Source: Verrucomicrobiota bacterium (GTDB lineage: Bacteria > Verrucomicrobiota > Verrucomicrobiia > Limisphaerales > JACRJY01). Taken from it: DNA of 36,467 nucleotides. This document shows positions 19,016 through 27,688 of this stretch, piece by piece; position 1 is the stretch's first letter, and the number at the start of each line of letters is the position of its first letter. Below the pieces are notes generated by a model, which saw nothing but the letters and a program-made list of their open reading frames with translations, did no database searches and was not told the DNA's origin. The DNA is taken from NCBI GenBank assembly GCA_016235585.1, contig JACRJY010000113.1, positions 1 to 36,467 of the forward strand, written 5' to 3'. The position numbers and the translations under genes are program-made.

Positions 19016-19394
19016 CGGCGGCGGAGGGTGGCCGCCCGGTGGCGGCGCGGATTTTTTTCGCATATTCGGCGGACGCCAGCACCACCGGGCGGGCGTGGCA
19101 GATTTTTTCAAAGCCGGGAAAATTCCACAGGTTGGGAAAGTCGCGGCACTGCTGCGGCTTGGCTGGCTGCACCGCGCAGTTTTCGCCATGCAGAAAAACA
19201 CACTCGCCCCCCGGCTTGTCCAGCAGCGCCAGCCCGCGCCGGTCGGCGGTGAGACGGGTGAAGCGCTGGATGAACTCCTCCTCGCGCACGCCGAGAAAGC
19301 CCGCGAGCGCGGTGATTTCGGCCCCGCCCAGGCGCACCTGCCCCGGCCACCGGCAGCAGGCGGTGCAGCGCTGGCATTCGTAAAAGACGGGCAT
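18999..19394 (-). CDS. YkgJ-family cysteine cluster protein
   Basis: 131 residues. The N-terminal C-Q-R-C-T-A-C-C and later cysteines in G-E-C-V-F-L, N-C-A-V-Q-P-A-K-P-Q-Q-C-R-D-F-P follow the CxxCxxCC...C...C...CR-x-F pattern of the YkgJ (UPF0153) family, thought to bind zinc or an iron-sulfur cluster. The biochemical role of the family is not settled. It is convergent with, and overlaps by 17 bp, the small HisKA-like gene. It is divergent from the Spy-like gene across a 159-bp gap. ATG 19394 is the only good start. Confidence 0.82.
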   Translation of the reverse strand: MPVFYECQRCTACCRWPGQVRLGGAEITALAGFLGVREEEFIQRFTRLTADRRGLALLDKPGGECVFLHGENCAVQPAKPQQCRDFPNLWNFPGFEKICHARPVVLASAEYAKKIRAATGRPPSAAVNPPA

Positions 19395-19553
19395 AATTTC
19401 TGGCGATGATTCCTGTAACTTGGCCGAGGGGTTGTTCGTCTCCCAGCCTGACCCAGTTTCGTTCCGGATCCAGCCGGGGCGAAGCCGCAGAAATTAACCA
19501 GTCCGCGAAAATTTTCAGAAAATTTCCCCGGACGCAACCCGCAAGCACAACTC

Positions 19554-20249
19554 ATGAAGACAAACTTTTCCCTCCCCCGCGCCGCGCGGCGCACCGCGCT
19601 GCTGCTCGCCACGCTCCTCGCCGCCGGTTCGGCGGCCTTCGCGCAGAACGACCCGCCGCGCCCGCCGCGTCCCGACCAGGCCGAGCGGGAACGCAGCCCG
19701 CAGCGCCGCCCCGGCGGCGACCAGCCCGGCCAGCCCGGCGGGCAGTTCGGCGGACAGCGCGGCGGCGGCTTCGGCGGCGGCATGATGTTCAACGACCCCA
19801 GCCTCACCGAGGAGCAGCGCACCGCCATCCGCGAGGCCACCGAGTCCATCGGCGACGAAATGCGCGAAGTCATGGAGCGGATGGGCAAGACCCGCCGCGA
19901 TCTGCAGGAGGCCATCTATGCCGAGAAGGTGGATCAGGACCTCATCCGCAAGCGCGCCGCCGAAGTCGGCAAGGCCGAGGGCGAGATGTCCATCGTCCGC
20001 GCCACCATCTTTGCGAAGATCCGCCCGAAGCTTACGGCGGAACAAATTGAGCGGATGAAAAACCCGCAGCCGTTCGGCGGCGGGCAGTTTCGCGGCCAGC
20101 GCCCGGACGGCGACCGCCCGCCGGGAGCGCGTCCCGACGGCGATCAGCCCGGACGGCGTCCCGAAGCCGACCAGCCGCGCCGCCGCCCCGGCACCGGCGA
20201 CCAGCCCGCGCCCGACCGGCCCCGCCGGCCGGCGCAGGATGACAAGTGA
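19554..20249 (+). CDS. Spy/CpxP-like periplasmic protein with low-complexity ends
   Basis: 231 residues. A Sec signal peptide (T-A-L-L-L-A-T-L-L-A-A-G-S-A-A-F-A-Q) is followed by a Pro/Arg/Gln/Gly-rich stretch (about 27-78). The alpha-helical core (about 80-170) contains D-P-S-L-T-E-E-Q-R-T-A-I-R-E and the LTxxQ-type box K-L-T-A-E-Q-I-E-R-M near its end, typical of the Spy/CpxP/heavy-metal-sensor fold. The tail is a repetitive R-P-D-G-D-x-P / R-R-P segment of about 55 residues, probably disordered. Spy-like proteins bind unfolded proteins or metals in the periplasm; the exact function here is unknown. An AT-rich palindromic stretch GAAAATTTTC lies about 40 bp upstream. Confidence 0.72.
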   Translation: MKTNFSLPRAARRTALLLATLLAAGSAAFAQNDPPRPPRPDQAERERSPQRRPGGDQPGQPGGQFGGQRGGGFGGGMMFNDPSLTEEQRTAIREATESIGDEMREVMERMGKTRRDLQEAIYAEKVDQDLIRKRAAEVGKAEGEMSIVRATIFAKIRPKLTAEQIERMKNPQPFGGGQFRGQRPDGDRPPGARPDGDQPGRRPEADQPRRRPGTGDQPAPDRPRRPAQDDK

Positions 20250-20284
20250 GCGCGGTCACGATCCGCGCCTGCAAGGCGGAAACA

Positions 20285-20316
20285 AAAAAGCCCCGGCAGT
20301 TTTGCCGGGGCTTTTT
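20285..20316. terminator. Bidirectional intrinsic terminator
   Basis: AAAAAGCCCCGGCA / TGCCGGGGCTTTTT stem with a short T-rich loop and tracts on both sides. It lies between the Spy-like gene and the convergent korB. Confidence 0.9.
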
Positions 20317-20335
20317 CTTTGGAAAACCGGGCGGA

Positions 20336-21292
20336 TTACTTCATCCGGTTGAAGTTGCCCTGAAGGATTTCCCAATCCTTCTTGCCGGCTGTCTTCGCGC
20401 GCGCGGCGGCGTTGATGTCGGCTTCGAGCTTGTTCTTCGTGGGCCGCTTGACGCTGTAGAAGACGCCGAACTTTCCGGGGAACGGGTCGCCCGCGAGCTT
20501 GTAGGCGGCCTCCTCGTTCGTCACGTCGTGGTCGGGCGGGACGAGGTTGAAGGTGCCGCCCTTGCGCGGGTTGCTGGCGTCGAACGCGCCCTCGTAAAAC
20601 TCGACGCACTCGCTCAAGCACTGGATGAAGCTGAAACCGTCGTGATCCATCGCGGCCTCCATCATCTGGAGGACGTGGTTGGGGTTCGTGTGCGTGGTGC
20701 GCGCGACGAACGTGGCCCCGGCGGCGATGGCCTGCTTGAGCGGGTTGATGGGCTGGTCCACCGCGCCCCACACATCGGTCTTGCTCTTGAAGCCGAGCGG
20801 CGACGTGGGCGAGGTCTGCTTCTTCGTGAGGCCATAGACCCAGTTGTCCATGACGACGTAGGTCATCTTGATGTTCTTGCGCGCGGTGTGGTTGAAATGG
20901 TTTCCACCGATGGAAAAAGCATCGCCGTCGCCGCCGAAGACAAAGACGTGCAAGTCAGGTCGCGAGAGCGAAACACCGCTGGCAAACGGCAGCGCGCGGC
21001 CGTGGATGAAATGCGCGCCGTGCGCCTGCACAAAATACGGGAAGCGCGACGAGCAGCCGATGCCGGCCACGGTCGTAATCTTCTCGTGGTGCATCTTGCG
21101 CTTCTCGATCAGCTTGAAATACAGCGCGAGCACGGAGAAATCGCCGCAGCCGGGGCACCACGTGGGGTGATCGGCGGCGACTTCCTTTTTGGTCAGTCCC
21201 TTGCGGTCGGCGTCAGTGAGCGACGGGACGGGGACGGTGTTCAAATTGCCCGTGCGGGGCAGCGTTTCAAAGGGAAGGGCGACAGTGCTCAT
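20336..21292 (-). CDS. korB: 2-oxoacid:ferredoxin oxidoreductase, beta subunit
   Basis: 318-residue TPP-binding subunit. The motif W-C-P-G-C-G-D (about residues 45-51) and the GDG...N-type TPP-magnesium motif G-G-D-G-D-A-F-S-I-G-G-N-H-F are clear, followed by D-N-W-V-Y-G-L-T-K-K-Q-T-S-P-T-S. With KorA it decarboxylates 2-oxoglutarate (or another 2-oxoacid) to the acyl-CoA, reducing ferredoxin; it can run in reverse for CO2 fixation. The subunit carries no [4Fe-4S] ferredoxin domain, as in other two-subunit enzymes. It follows korA by 39 bp, most of which is a heptamer array rather than a Shine-Dalgarno leader. Confidence 0.93.
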   Translation of the reverse strand: MSTVALPFETLPRTGNLNTVPVPSLTDADRKGLTKKEVAADHPTWCPGCGDFSVLALYFKLIEKRKMHHEKITTVAGIGCSSRFPYFVQAHGAHFIHGRALPFASGVSLSRPDLHVFVFGGDGDAFSIGGNHFNHTARKNIKMTYVVMDNWVYGLTKKQTSPTSPLGFKSKTDVWGAVDQPINPLKQAIAAGATFVARTTHTNPNHVLQMMEAAMDHDGFSFIQCLSECVEFYEGAFDASNPRKGGTFNLVPPDHDVTNEEAAYKLAGDPFPGKFGVFYSVKRPTKNKLEADINAAARAKTAGKKDWEILQGNFNRMK

Positions 21293-21301
21293 TTGCGGCA
21301 G

Positions 21302-21329
21302 TTGAAAGTGAGTAGTTGAGGGTTGAGAG
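21302..21329 (-). repeat. Four-unit heptamer array between korA and korB
   Basis: Read on the coding strand: CTCTCAA, CCCTCAA, CTACTCA, CTTTCAA, exactly 28 nt. It begins just after the korA stop and ends 9 nt before the korB ATG. Two of the four units are identical to units of the rplU-rpmA array. Confidence 0.8.
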
Positions 21330-21331
21330 AA

Positions 21332-23161
21332 TCAGAGCTTTCGCAGCCCGGTGGTGACGTTGGTTTTCGCGCGTTCGAGGATTTCGCGCACCTTCCAGGT
21401 GAGGCCGTCGGTCTTGTTGATGCCTTGAATCTTCGGATCGCAATAGCGCGCGCGCAAGAGGCTCGCGAGTTGGCCGAAGCCGTAGAGGCCCTCGTCGTTC
21501 ATCTCGACGACGAAGACGTGGTTGAAGCCGGAGAAAATGTTTTCCAGGCCGTTGGGCAGCGGATTGACGTGCTTGAGATGAATCGCGGAAACGCTGTCGC
21601 CAGCGGCGCGGGCGCGCTCGACGGCCTCGCGGATCGGCCCCTGCGTGGAACCCCAACCGACCAGCAGCACGTTGCCCTCGGGCGGGCCGAAGACTTTCGG
21701 CACGGGCAGTTCACGGGCGAGCGCCTGGAGTTTCATCCGGCGCTTGGCGTTCATCTGCATGTGCAGTTTCGGCGAACCAGTCGGGTGGCCGAGCTCGTCG
21801 TGTTCGAGGCCGGTGGTGATGGGATATTTGCCGCTGGCGATGCGCGTGCCGGGCGCGACATGGCGCGTGATGCCGTCGGGCGCGTTCAAATCGTAGGGCT
21901 TGTGATCGGCCACGGGCGTGAGGTCCGGCGAAATATCCTGGCAGACTTTTTCCAGGTTCGGCTCCTCAAACGCCTCGATGCGTGTGGCGATGCCCTGGTC
22001 GGTGAGGAAAATCACGGGCACGGAATACTTGCGCGCGATGTTCACGGCCTCGATGGCCATGTAGAAGCAATCTTCCACATTCGCCGGCGCGATGACGACG
22101 CGCGGGCTGTCGCCGTGGCCGCCGAAGCACGCGATGTTGAGGTCGGACTGCTCGATGTTCGTCGGCATTCCCGTGCTCGGCCCGCCGCGCTGCACATCAA
22201 TGATGACCACCGGCACCTCGGCCATCACGGCCCAGCCCAGCGCCTCGGTCTTGAGCGAAATGCCCGGCCCGCTGGAGCCGGTCACCGCGACGCGCCCGCC
22301 GTAGCCCGCGCCGATGGCCATGGAGATGGCCGCAATTTCGTCCTCGGTCTGCACGAAGGTGCCGCCGTATTTCGGCAGTTCGCGGCGCAAAAGTTCCATG
22401 ATGTCCGACCACGGCGTGATGGGATAGCCCGCGCCGAACCGCACGCCCGCCGCGATGAGGCCGAGGCCGACGGCTTCGTTGCCGTTCATCACGACCTGCG
22501 GACGATCCTTCTTCTGGCTGTCCACGAACTTGAACGTGTCGAGAATGCCGCCGAGTGAATGGCTGTAGCCACCGTGGAAGGCGGTGAGCGCGTTCTGCGT
22601 GATGCTCTGATCCTTGCCGGTGAAACGCTCGGCAATCAGTTTTTCGAGCTTGGGCAGGTTGAGGTCGAACATCTTCGCGATGAGGCCGAGGGCGAAAATG
22701 TTTTTCCCCTTGTCCTTGGCCGTGCCGCCGATGGCCTCGACGGTGAGGCCGGAAATGGGCACGCCCACGTGGTGATAATCCTTCTCCCACTCCGGCTTCA
22801 CTTCCACGTGATCAGAGTCGAACAGCACAATGCCGCCCTTCTTCAGCGACTTGATGTGGTCTTCGTAGGAGTGCTGGTAGAAGCAGAGCAGCACGTCCGC
22901 CTCGTCGCCGGAGCTCAACACCTCGCCGCTGCCGATGCGGACTTGAAAGATGGACGGCCCGCCGGAAATGGTCGAGGGAATCGTCATGAACGTCATGACT
23001 TCCTGCTCGCTGCGGCCCGCGAGCCGCGCGAGAAAGCCGCCGATGGCCTGGATGCCGTCCTGCGAGTTGCCGGCGATGCGGATGACGGCCTCGGAGATTT
23101 GGGAAACTTTCTTGCCGCCGCTGTTCGCGGCGACGGTCGTGCTGGTCGTTGTGTCGCTCAT
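21332..23161 (-). CDS. korA: 2-oxoacid:ferredoxin oxidoreductase, fused gamma-alpha subunit
   Basis: 609 residues starting M-S-D-T-T-T-S-T-T. The N-terminal gamma domain (about 15-195) has I-R-I-A-G-N-S-Q-D-G-I-Q-A-I-G and S-G-G-P-S-I-F-Q-V-R. The alpha domain follows with G-N-E-A-V-G-L-G, G-Y-P-I-T-P-W-S-D-I-M-E, T-E-D-E-I-A-A-I-S-M and S-S-G-P-G-I-S-L-K-T-E-A, the signatures of KorA. Pairing with korB gives a ferredoxin-linked oxidative (or reductive) TCA step. I see no ferredoxin gene nearby. ATG 23161 is preferred over the frame extension to 23224 because homology starts here and the candidate promoter fits a leader of about 108 nt. Confidence 0.93.
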   Translation of the reverse strand: MSDTTTSTTVAANSGGKKVSQISEAVIRIAGNSQDGIQAIGGFLARLAGRSEQEVMTFMTIPSTISGGPSIFQVRIGSGEVLSSGDEADVLLCFYQHSYEDHIKSLKKGGIVLFDSDHVEVKPEWEKDYHHVGVPISGLTVEAIGGTAKDKGKNIFALGLIAKMFDLNLPKLEKLIAERFTGKDQSITQNALTAFHGGYSHSLGGILDTFKFVDSQKKDRPQVVMNGNEAVGLGLIAAGVRFGAGYPITPWSDIMELLRRELPKYGGTFVQTEDEIAAISMAIGAGYGGRVAVTGSSGPGISLKTEALGWAVMAEVPVVIIDVQRGGPSTGMPTNIEQSDLNIACFGGHGDSPRVVIAPANVEDCFYMAIEAVNIARKYSVPVIFLTDQGIATRIEAFEEPNLEKVCQDISPDLTPVADHKPYDLNAPDGITRHVAPGTRIASGKYPITTGLEHDELGHPTGSPKLHMQMNAKRRMKLQALARELPVPKVFGPPEGNVLLVGWGSTQGPIREAVERARAAGDSVSAIHLKHVNPLPNGLENIFSGFNHVFVVEMNDEGLYGFGQLASLLRARYCDPKIQGINKTDGLTWKVREILERAKTNVTTGLRKL

Positions 23162-23275
23162 GGAGTCGAGTAATAAAATTTGATGCAACCGAACCCGCCG
23201 ACATTCGTTGAGACGCGTCGGCAAATCTCCAGTTGCCTGAATACGGTAGCAGTGTGGAAGGCCATGTCAAATCCT

Positions 23276-23305
23276 AATATATCAATCTAATCACCTCTGT
23301 TTCAA
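23276..23305 (-). promoter_or_regulatory. korA: Candidate sigma-70 promoter for korAB
   Basis: On the minus strand TTGAAA (23300-23305), 18-bp spacer, TATATT (23276-23281), in a locally AT-rich stretch about 115 bp upstream of the korA ATG. The rest of the 23162-23386 gap shows no gene. Confidence 0.5.
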
Positions 23306-23386
23306 AAAGTTGCAACTGTAGTGACAATTGAGTTTGAAGCTGCTTTGGAGCCGCGATTAGAACCAATTATCCTGCCTCGGCTCAAC

Positions 23387-24184
23387 TTAAGCCGGGGTCT
23401 GCGCCGCATTTGCCAGCCGCAGGCACGCCTCGATTCCCTCTGCGATGCCATGGCCGACGGAGTGGCGGCTGACGAATCCGCGCTGACGCCGCACCGTTTC
23501 CTGCACGACGGGAATCGCGTTGGCCGGGGCCACGAGCCAGCGGGCGCGTTCGATGGAAAGCATGGGCAGGTCGTTGAAGTGATCCCCGGCGGCGAGGATT
23601 TTGTCCACCGTGATGCCGAGCCGGCGCGCGATTTCTGTCAGGGCCGAGCCTTTGTTGTAGTCCTCGTGGCTGAAGCGCGCATAGACATCGTTCCGCACCA
23701 CCGTGAGGCTCGGCACGCTGCGGCTGTAGTCCGCGAGAAAATTTTCAATCGCGTCCGCGTCGCCGTTGTTCCCGGCGATGAGGCAGAAGGGCGAGTAATC
23801 GTCCGCATAAACCGTCGCATCGAAGCGCTCGTTCACCCAGTCGTAGAGCCGCGGCAGATCGCCCGCCACTCGCGCGAAAAGTTCACGGTGTGTTTGCATG
23901 CATTCGCTGTTCCACGGCTCCAGCGGCGCGTAGCGGTGGCCTTCGTGAATGAAAATCTCCCGCTCCACCGTCACGAGGAAATCCGGCTTCACGCGCAGGT
24001 GTGCGCGGCCCATGGACTCCATCAGGCTCGACAGGTCGCGGCCCGTGTTGATCACCCACTTCACGCCCTGGTGCTGCAGCCGCTCGATCAAGTCCACGAG
24101 CGCCGGCGGCACCGGCGGGTTCTCGAAGTCCGCGTGCAGCGTGCCGTCGAAATCGGTTGAAATCAGTTCAATGGGCAGAGACAT
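23387..24184 (-). CDS. HAD-superfamily hydrolase (Cof/sucrose-phosphatase type)
   Basis: 265-residue cytosolic phosphatase. HAD motif I is S-T-D-F-D-G-T-L (about residues 9-16), motif II V-I-N-T-G-R-D, motif III Lys in Y-N-K-G-S-A-L-T-E-I-A-R-R-L-G-I, and motif IV A-A-G-D-H-F-N-D-L-P-M-L. The cap sits between motifs II and III (C2 type), as in Cof-like sugar phosphatases. Substrate unknown. ATG 24184 (M-S-L-P-I-E-L-I) begins the homologous part; the longer frame to 24901 only shadows the divergent TPR gene. It is separated by 78 bp from the divergent TPR gene. Confidence 0.85.
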   Translation of the reverse strand: MSLPIELISTDFDGTLHADFENPPVPPALVDLIERLQHQGVKWVINTGRDLSSLMESMGRAHLRVKPDFLVTVEREIFIHEGHRYAPLEPWNSECMQTHRELFARVAGDLPRLYDWVNERFDATVYADDYSPFCLIAGNNGDADAIENFLADYSRSVPSLTVVRNDVYARFSHEDYNKGSALTEIARRLGITVDKILAAGDHFNDLPMLSIERARWLVAPANAIPVVQETVRRQRGFVSRHSVGHGIAEGIEACLRLANAAQTPA

Positions 24185-24262
24185 TGTTCGCGCCCCGTTC
24201 CCCCGGCGGCCAGCGGCGAAAACATTTCCCGCGACCCGGCGAACGGAGCCGCTTTCACTACC

Positions 24263-24745
24263 ATGCCGAACCTCCAAGAGCAATACGACGACGCGATGTT
24301 CGACTTCAGCCGGGACGACTACGCCGCCGCCATCGGCAAGCTGCGCGCCGTGCTTGCCGAGGACGCGGACTATTTCGACGCCCAGCTCGCGCTCGGCATG
24401 GCGCTCTACCGGCAGGGCGACTACGCCGCCGCCATCGCCGAGGGCCACAAGGCCGAGCAGATGCGCCCCCACGAGCAGCTCGTCCACACCAACCTCTCGC
24501 TCTTCTACATGAAGTCCGGCGATAAAAAGACCGCCGAGCACCACGGTTTGCAGGCGCGCATCTCCTCGTGGAAGGGAAACATGGCCGCGCCGGAGCAAGC
24601 CACCGCGCCCGCCGGAGACCCCGAACTCGAACTCGCCAAGCCCAAGCCGCAAGCCTTCAAGCTGCCGGAAAAGTTCCCCGATATGCCGTGGAAGAAAAAG
24701 CCCAAGCTTGGCTCCCGCGGCGAGAGCGACAAGCCCGCCGCGTGA
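24263..24745 (+). CDS. TPR-repeat protein
   Basis: 160 residues, no signal peptide. Three tetratricopeptide-like helix pairs cover about residues 5-105 (Y-D-D-A-M-F-D-F-S-R-D-D-Y-A-A-A-I; A-L-G-M-A-L-Y-R-Q-G-D-Y-A-A-A-I-A; N-L-S-L-F-Y-M-K-S-G-D-K-K-T-A-E). The rest is a Lys/Pro-rich tail with K-L-P-E-K-F-P-D-M-P-W-K-K-K-P. Likely a cytoplasmic protein-interaction adaptor; partner unknown. It diverges from the HAD phosphatase. Confidence 0.75.
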   Translation: MPNLQEQYDDAMFDFSRDDYAAAIGKLRAVLAEDADYFDAQLALGMALYRQGDYAAAIAEGHKAEQMRPHEQLVHTNLSLFYMKSGDKKTAEHHGLQARISSWKGNMAAPEQATAPAGDPELELAKPKPQAFKLPEKFPDMPWKKKPKLGSRGESDKPAA

Positions 24746-24775
24746 ACACGCCTGCTCCAGTCGTTTTCTGACGAC

Positions 24776-24900
24776 ATGAGGAGCGCCGGGCAGGCTTCCA
24801 GCCCGCCCACGAAACACGGCGGCTTTGCCGGCTCCGAAAAAACTTGTCCCGATCTTCCATCCGGCGGAACCGCCTGAAAGCGGGACGCCGGGCGCAGACA
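24776..24900. repeat. Possible GC-rich palindromic repeat region
   Basis: The gap between the TPR gene and the isoaspartyl peptidase contains short hairpins (CGGGC-9 nt-GCCCG; GGCGG-AA-CCGCC) and starts with GGAGCGCCGG, a decamer also found in the 10143 repeat. It may be a degenerate relative of that element. Confidence 0.3.
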
Positions 24901-24954
24901 TCGGCTTGCGCGCGGCGGCGGGTTCTGCTTTGCTGCCGGCACAATCTCCTGCTT

Positions 24955-25968
24955 ATGCGCGCACTGACAATCATCGTTGGAATTTTCCTTCTTCTCATGC
25001 CCGGCCGTTCCCAGGACAAACCTGCCAAGCCCGCCGCGCCGTTCGTGCTCGTGATTCACGGCGGCGCAGGCGTGGTCACGACGGAACTCACGCCGGAGCG
25101 TGAAGCCGCCGTCCGCGCCACGCTCGAACAGGCGCTGCGCGCGGGCCACGCCGTCCTGGAAAAGGGCGGCGCGAGCCTCGATGCCGTCATCGCGGCCATC
25201 AAGATTCTGGAGGACTCGCCGCTGTTCAACGCCGGCAAAGGCGCGGTGCTCACGGCGGAAGGCACGGTCGAGATGGACGCCTCGGTGATGGACGGCGCGA
25301 CCCGCAAGGCCGGCGCTGTGGCGGGTGTGAAGCACGTGAAGAACCCCATCGAACTGGCCCGCATGGTGATGGAGAAGACGCCGCACGTCCTGCTCGCGGG
25401 CGAGGGCGCGGAAGTGGTCGCGAAGCAGCACGGGCTGCCGTTGATGCCGCCGGACTACTTCATCACCGAGCCGCGCCGACAGCAGTTGAAGCGCGTGCAG
25501 GAGCAGGAAAAATCCGGAAAGAAAAAGGCGCAGCATGAAACGAACGCCGAGCGCACCGGCACCGTCGGCGCGGTGGCGCTGGATCAGCACGGCAACCTCG
25601 CCGCCGGCACCTCCACGGGCGGCATGGTGAACAAGAAGTTTGGCCGCGTGGGCGATTCGCCCATCATCGGCGCGGGCAATTACGCCGACAACCGCACCTG
25701 CGCCGTCTCCGGCACCGGCCACGGCGAATTTTTCATCCGCTCCGTCGTGGCCTACGACATCGCGGCGCTGATGGAATACAAGGGCCTTTCCCTCGCCGCC
25801 GCCGCGGACGAGGTGGTGATGAAGAAACTCAAGGCGCTCGGCGGCTCCGGCGGCGTCATCGCCGTGGACGGGAAGGGGAACATCGCCATGCCGTTCAATT
25901 CGGAAGGGATGTATCGCGGCGTCATCCGCGCGGACGGCAGGCCGACAATCGCCATTCGGAAAGAGTAG
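24955..25968 (+). CDS. Isoaspartyl peptidase/L-asparaginase (Ntn-hydrolase), exported
   Basis: 337 residues. A Sec signal peptide (T-I-I-V-G-I-F-L-L-L-M-P-G) is followed by V-I-H-G-G-A-G (about 33-39), the start of plant-type asparaginases. The precursor is expected to self-cleave before the nucleophile Thr203 in R-T-G-T-V-G-A-V-A-L-D; G-T-S-T-G-G-M and G-A-G-N-Y-A-D-N follow. The mature alpha and beta subunits hydrolyse isoaspartyl dipeptides and asparagine. A Lys/Glu-rich linker (about 170-199) precedes the cleavage site. The end is convergent with dtd, 9 bp apart. ATG 24955 is chosen because it starts the signal peptide; the frame runs further upstream. Confidence 0.9.
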   Translation: MRALTIIVGIFLLLMPGRSQDKPAKPAAPFVLVIHGGAGVVTTELTPEREAAVRATLEQALRAGHAVLEKGGASLDAVIAAIKILEDSPLFNAGKGAVLTAEGTVEMDASVMDGATRKAGAVAGVKHVKNPIELARMVMEKTPHVLLAGEGAEVVAKQHGLPLMPPDYFITEPRRQQLKRVQEQEKSGKKKAQHETNAERTGTVGAVALDQHGNLAAGTSTGGMVNKKFGRVGDSPIIGAGNYADNRTCAVSGTGHGEFFIRSVVAYDIAALMEYKGLSLAAAADEVVMKKLKALGGSGGVIAVDGKGNIAMPFNSEGMYRGVIRADGRPTIAIRKE

Positions 25969-25977
25969 CGCGCGACA

Positions 25978-26430
25978 TCACTCGCGTGCCTTGGAATCCA
26001 TTGTAATCGTCACCGGGCCGTCGTTGACCAGCGCCACTTTCATGTCCGCGCCGAATTCGCCGGTCTGCACGGGCCGCCCCAGGTCCGCCGTGAGCCGCGC
26101 GATGAATTTTTCGTAGAGCGGAATCGCCACCTCCGGTCGCGCCGCGCCGGTGTAGGACGGGCGGTTGCCCTTCTTCGTGCTGGCGAACAGCGTGAACTGG
26201 CTGATGAGCAGAATGCCGCCGCCGGTTTCCTGCACGGAGAGATTCATCACGCCCGCCGCGTCGTTGAAAATCCGCAGCCGGACGATTTTGCCGCTCAACC
26301 ACTCGATGTCCTCGGCGGTGTCGGCGTCCTCGATGCCCAGCAGCACGACGAGGCCGGCGCGAATCGCACCTTTCACCTCGCCGCCGATGGTGACGGACGC
26401 CTCGGAGACGCGCTGGAGGACGGCACGCAC
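25978..26430 (-). CDS. dtd: D-aminoacyl-tRNA deacylase
   Basis: 150 residues, exactly the usual Dtd length, starting at GTG (read as M-R-A-V-L-Q-R-V). Active-site motif S-Q-F-T (77-80), the cross-subunit Gly-cisPro region G-N-R-P-S-Y (88-93) and N-D-G-P-V-T (136-141) are all intact. It removes D-amino acids (and mischarged glycine) from tRNA. It starts 7 bp after the exported oxidoreductase gene and is probably cotranscribed with it. Confidence 0.96.
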   Translation of the reverse strand: MRAVLQRVSEASVTIGGEVKGAIRAGLVVLLGIEDADTAEDIEWLSGKIVRLRIFNDAAGVMNLSVQETGGGILLISQFTLFASTKKGNRPSYTGAARPEVAIPLYEKFIARLTADLGRPVQTGEFGADMKVALVNDGPVTITMDSKARE

Positions 26431-26437
26431 GGCAGGC

Positions 26438-27403
26438 TCAACGGCCCGCCTTCTTCAACACTTCCTTGAGGCTGACTTCCTTGCCGCCCTGTCGCTTGCT
26501 TTCGTCCGCCGCCTCCATGAAGGCCAGCAGTTCAATCGTCTCCTCCTGCGGCACGGGCGGAACGCCGGTCTGGAAAAACTTGATGATCTCCACCACGAGC
26601 GGCGCATAGCCGTCGGACGCACCAATCGGCGCCTCGCCTTTTTCGCCCTTGGCCGTGCCGGTGTATTTGCCCTCGCGGAAAATTCCGGTGCGCCCGCCCT
26701 TCCACTTGCCAATGACTTCAATTTTTCCATCCGCCGTGGAGCCGCGCTTGACCGATTCGCAGCCCGTGCCCATGACGGTGAACAACGATTCGCAGCCGTG
26801 AATGCCATACCAGAACAGGTCGGGATGGTGTTCTTCCAGCGACGCCGGGCTGGTCGTCTCGGCGTAAGTCACCTTGCCGACGGAGCCGTTGCGGACAGCC
26901 TGCGTGCCCTTGGCGAAACGCAGCGAGGAGGAGCTGAACACCGGCACTTTCGCGGCGTTGGCGAGCCGGAAAATTTCCAGCGCGTCCTTGAGCGACGCCG
27001 CCATCGGCTTGTCAATGAACAGCGGCTTCTTCGCCGCGATGACGGGCCGGGCCTGCGCGAGGTGCGGGCGGCCATCCACGCTTTCGAGCAGCACGGCGTC
27101 CACGTGTTTGCACATCTCCTCGATGGAGTCGTAAATCGTCACGCCGTATTTCTCGGTGAGCGTCTTGGTGAAGCCCTCGACGCGTGAGGCGCTGCTCTCG
27201 ATGTCCGGGCTGCCGCCCTTGAACGCCGCGACGACCTTTGCGCCCGGCACATGGCCCTTGGCCTTGGGGTCGTTCAGGATGCCGGTGAACGCGGCGACGT
27301 GCGATGTGTCGAGACCGATGATGCCGAGCCGCAGCTCGGCGGCGCGCAGGGAAACGGTGGCGGCGAGCAGGCCCGCCAACAGGAGTGCGGAATGGATTTT
27401 CAT
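26438..27403 (-). CDS. Exported Gfo/Idh/MocA-family oxidoreductase
   Basis: 321 residues. A Sec signal peptide ([18 protein letters not shown]) precedes [12 protein letters not shown], where the usual GxGxxG of the Rossmann fold is replaced by [10 protein letters not shown]. The dinucleotide-fold continuation [12 protein letters not shown] and F-I-D-K-P-M-A-A-S (EKP-type motif, here D-K-P) are visible. Such exported members are frequent in Verrucomicrobiota and Planctomycetota; substrate unknown, probably a sugar derivative. The altered nucleotide loop makes NAD binding uncertain. A multi-hairpin repeat lies 79-95 bp upstream. Confidence 0.82.
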   Translation of the reverse strand: MKIHSALLLAGLLAATVSLRAAELRLGIIGLDTSHVAAFTGILNDPKAKGHVPGAKVVAAFKGGSPDIESSASRVEGFTKTLTEKYGVTIYDSIEEMCKHVDAVLLESVDGRPHLAQARPVIAAKKPLFIDKPMAASLKDALEIFRLANAAKVPVFSSSSLRFAKGTQAVRNGSVGKVTYAETTSPASLEEHHPDLFWYGIHGCESLFTVMGTGCESVKRGSTADGKIEVIGKWKGGRTGIFREGKYTGTAKGEKGEAPIGASDGYAPLVVEIIKFFQTGVPPVPQEETIELLAFMEAADESKRQGGKEVSLKEVLKKAGR

Positions 27404-27481
27404 GCCGCGAGCTTAATCGGCCCCGGCCAGGTTTCCAGCGGAATGTTTGTTTCACCCGGCCCGCAGGCACCTCCGGGCTGC

Positions 27482-27592
27482 CCCGCTCCGTCAGGCTGGG
27501 CGGAACGCCGATCTCCGAATCGGCGCGGGTCAGGAGTTTTTCCACCCCTGCCGGATCGGAGTCCGGCGCTCCGGGGGCAGCAACCGGATGCG
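27482..27592 (-). repeat. Dispersed multi-hairpin repeat, copy B
   Basis: Reverse-complement counterpart of the 10143-10247 element. It keeps GCCGGA-6-TCCGGC, GCCGAT-6-ATCGGC and a CGTTCCG/CGGAGCG stem with one G-T wobble. It lies between divergent genes; relative to the minus-strand oxidoreductase it has the same orientation, at nearly the same distance from the ATG, as copy A has to the repeat-protein gene. The rest of the 27404-27688 gap shows no gene. Confidence 0.75.
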
Positions 27593-27688
27593 TCCCCGGC
27601 CCGCCGCTTCAAACAAACGGGCGCAAATCCCGGTTGAAGAACTTCGGCGCATCCGTCAAAGTCTCCGGCAAATCAAACCACGACTGAC

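Noticed and set aside
21323..22558. A 411-codon plus-strand frame opposite korA
   Set aside because: Antisense shadow of a strongly conserved gene; no start signal and no domain.
23375..23397. Hairpin at the end of the HAD gene as a terminator
   Set aside because: The stem has a mismatch, contains the stop codon in its loop and lacks a T-tract.
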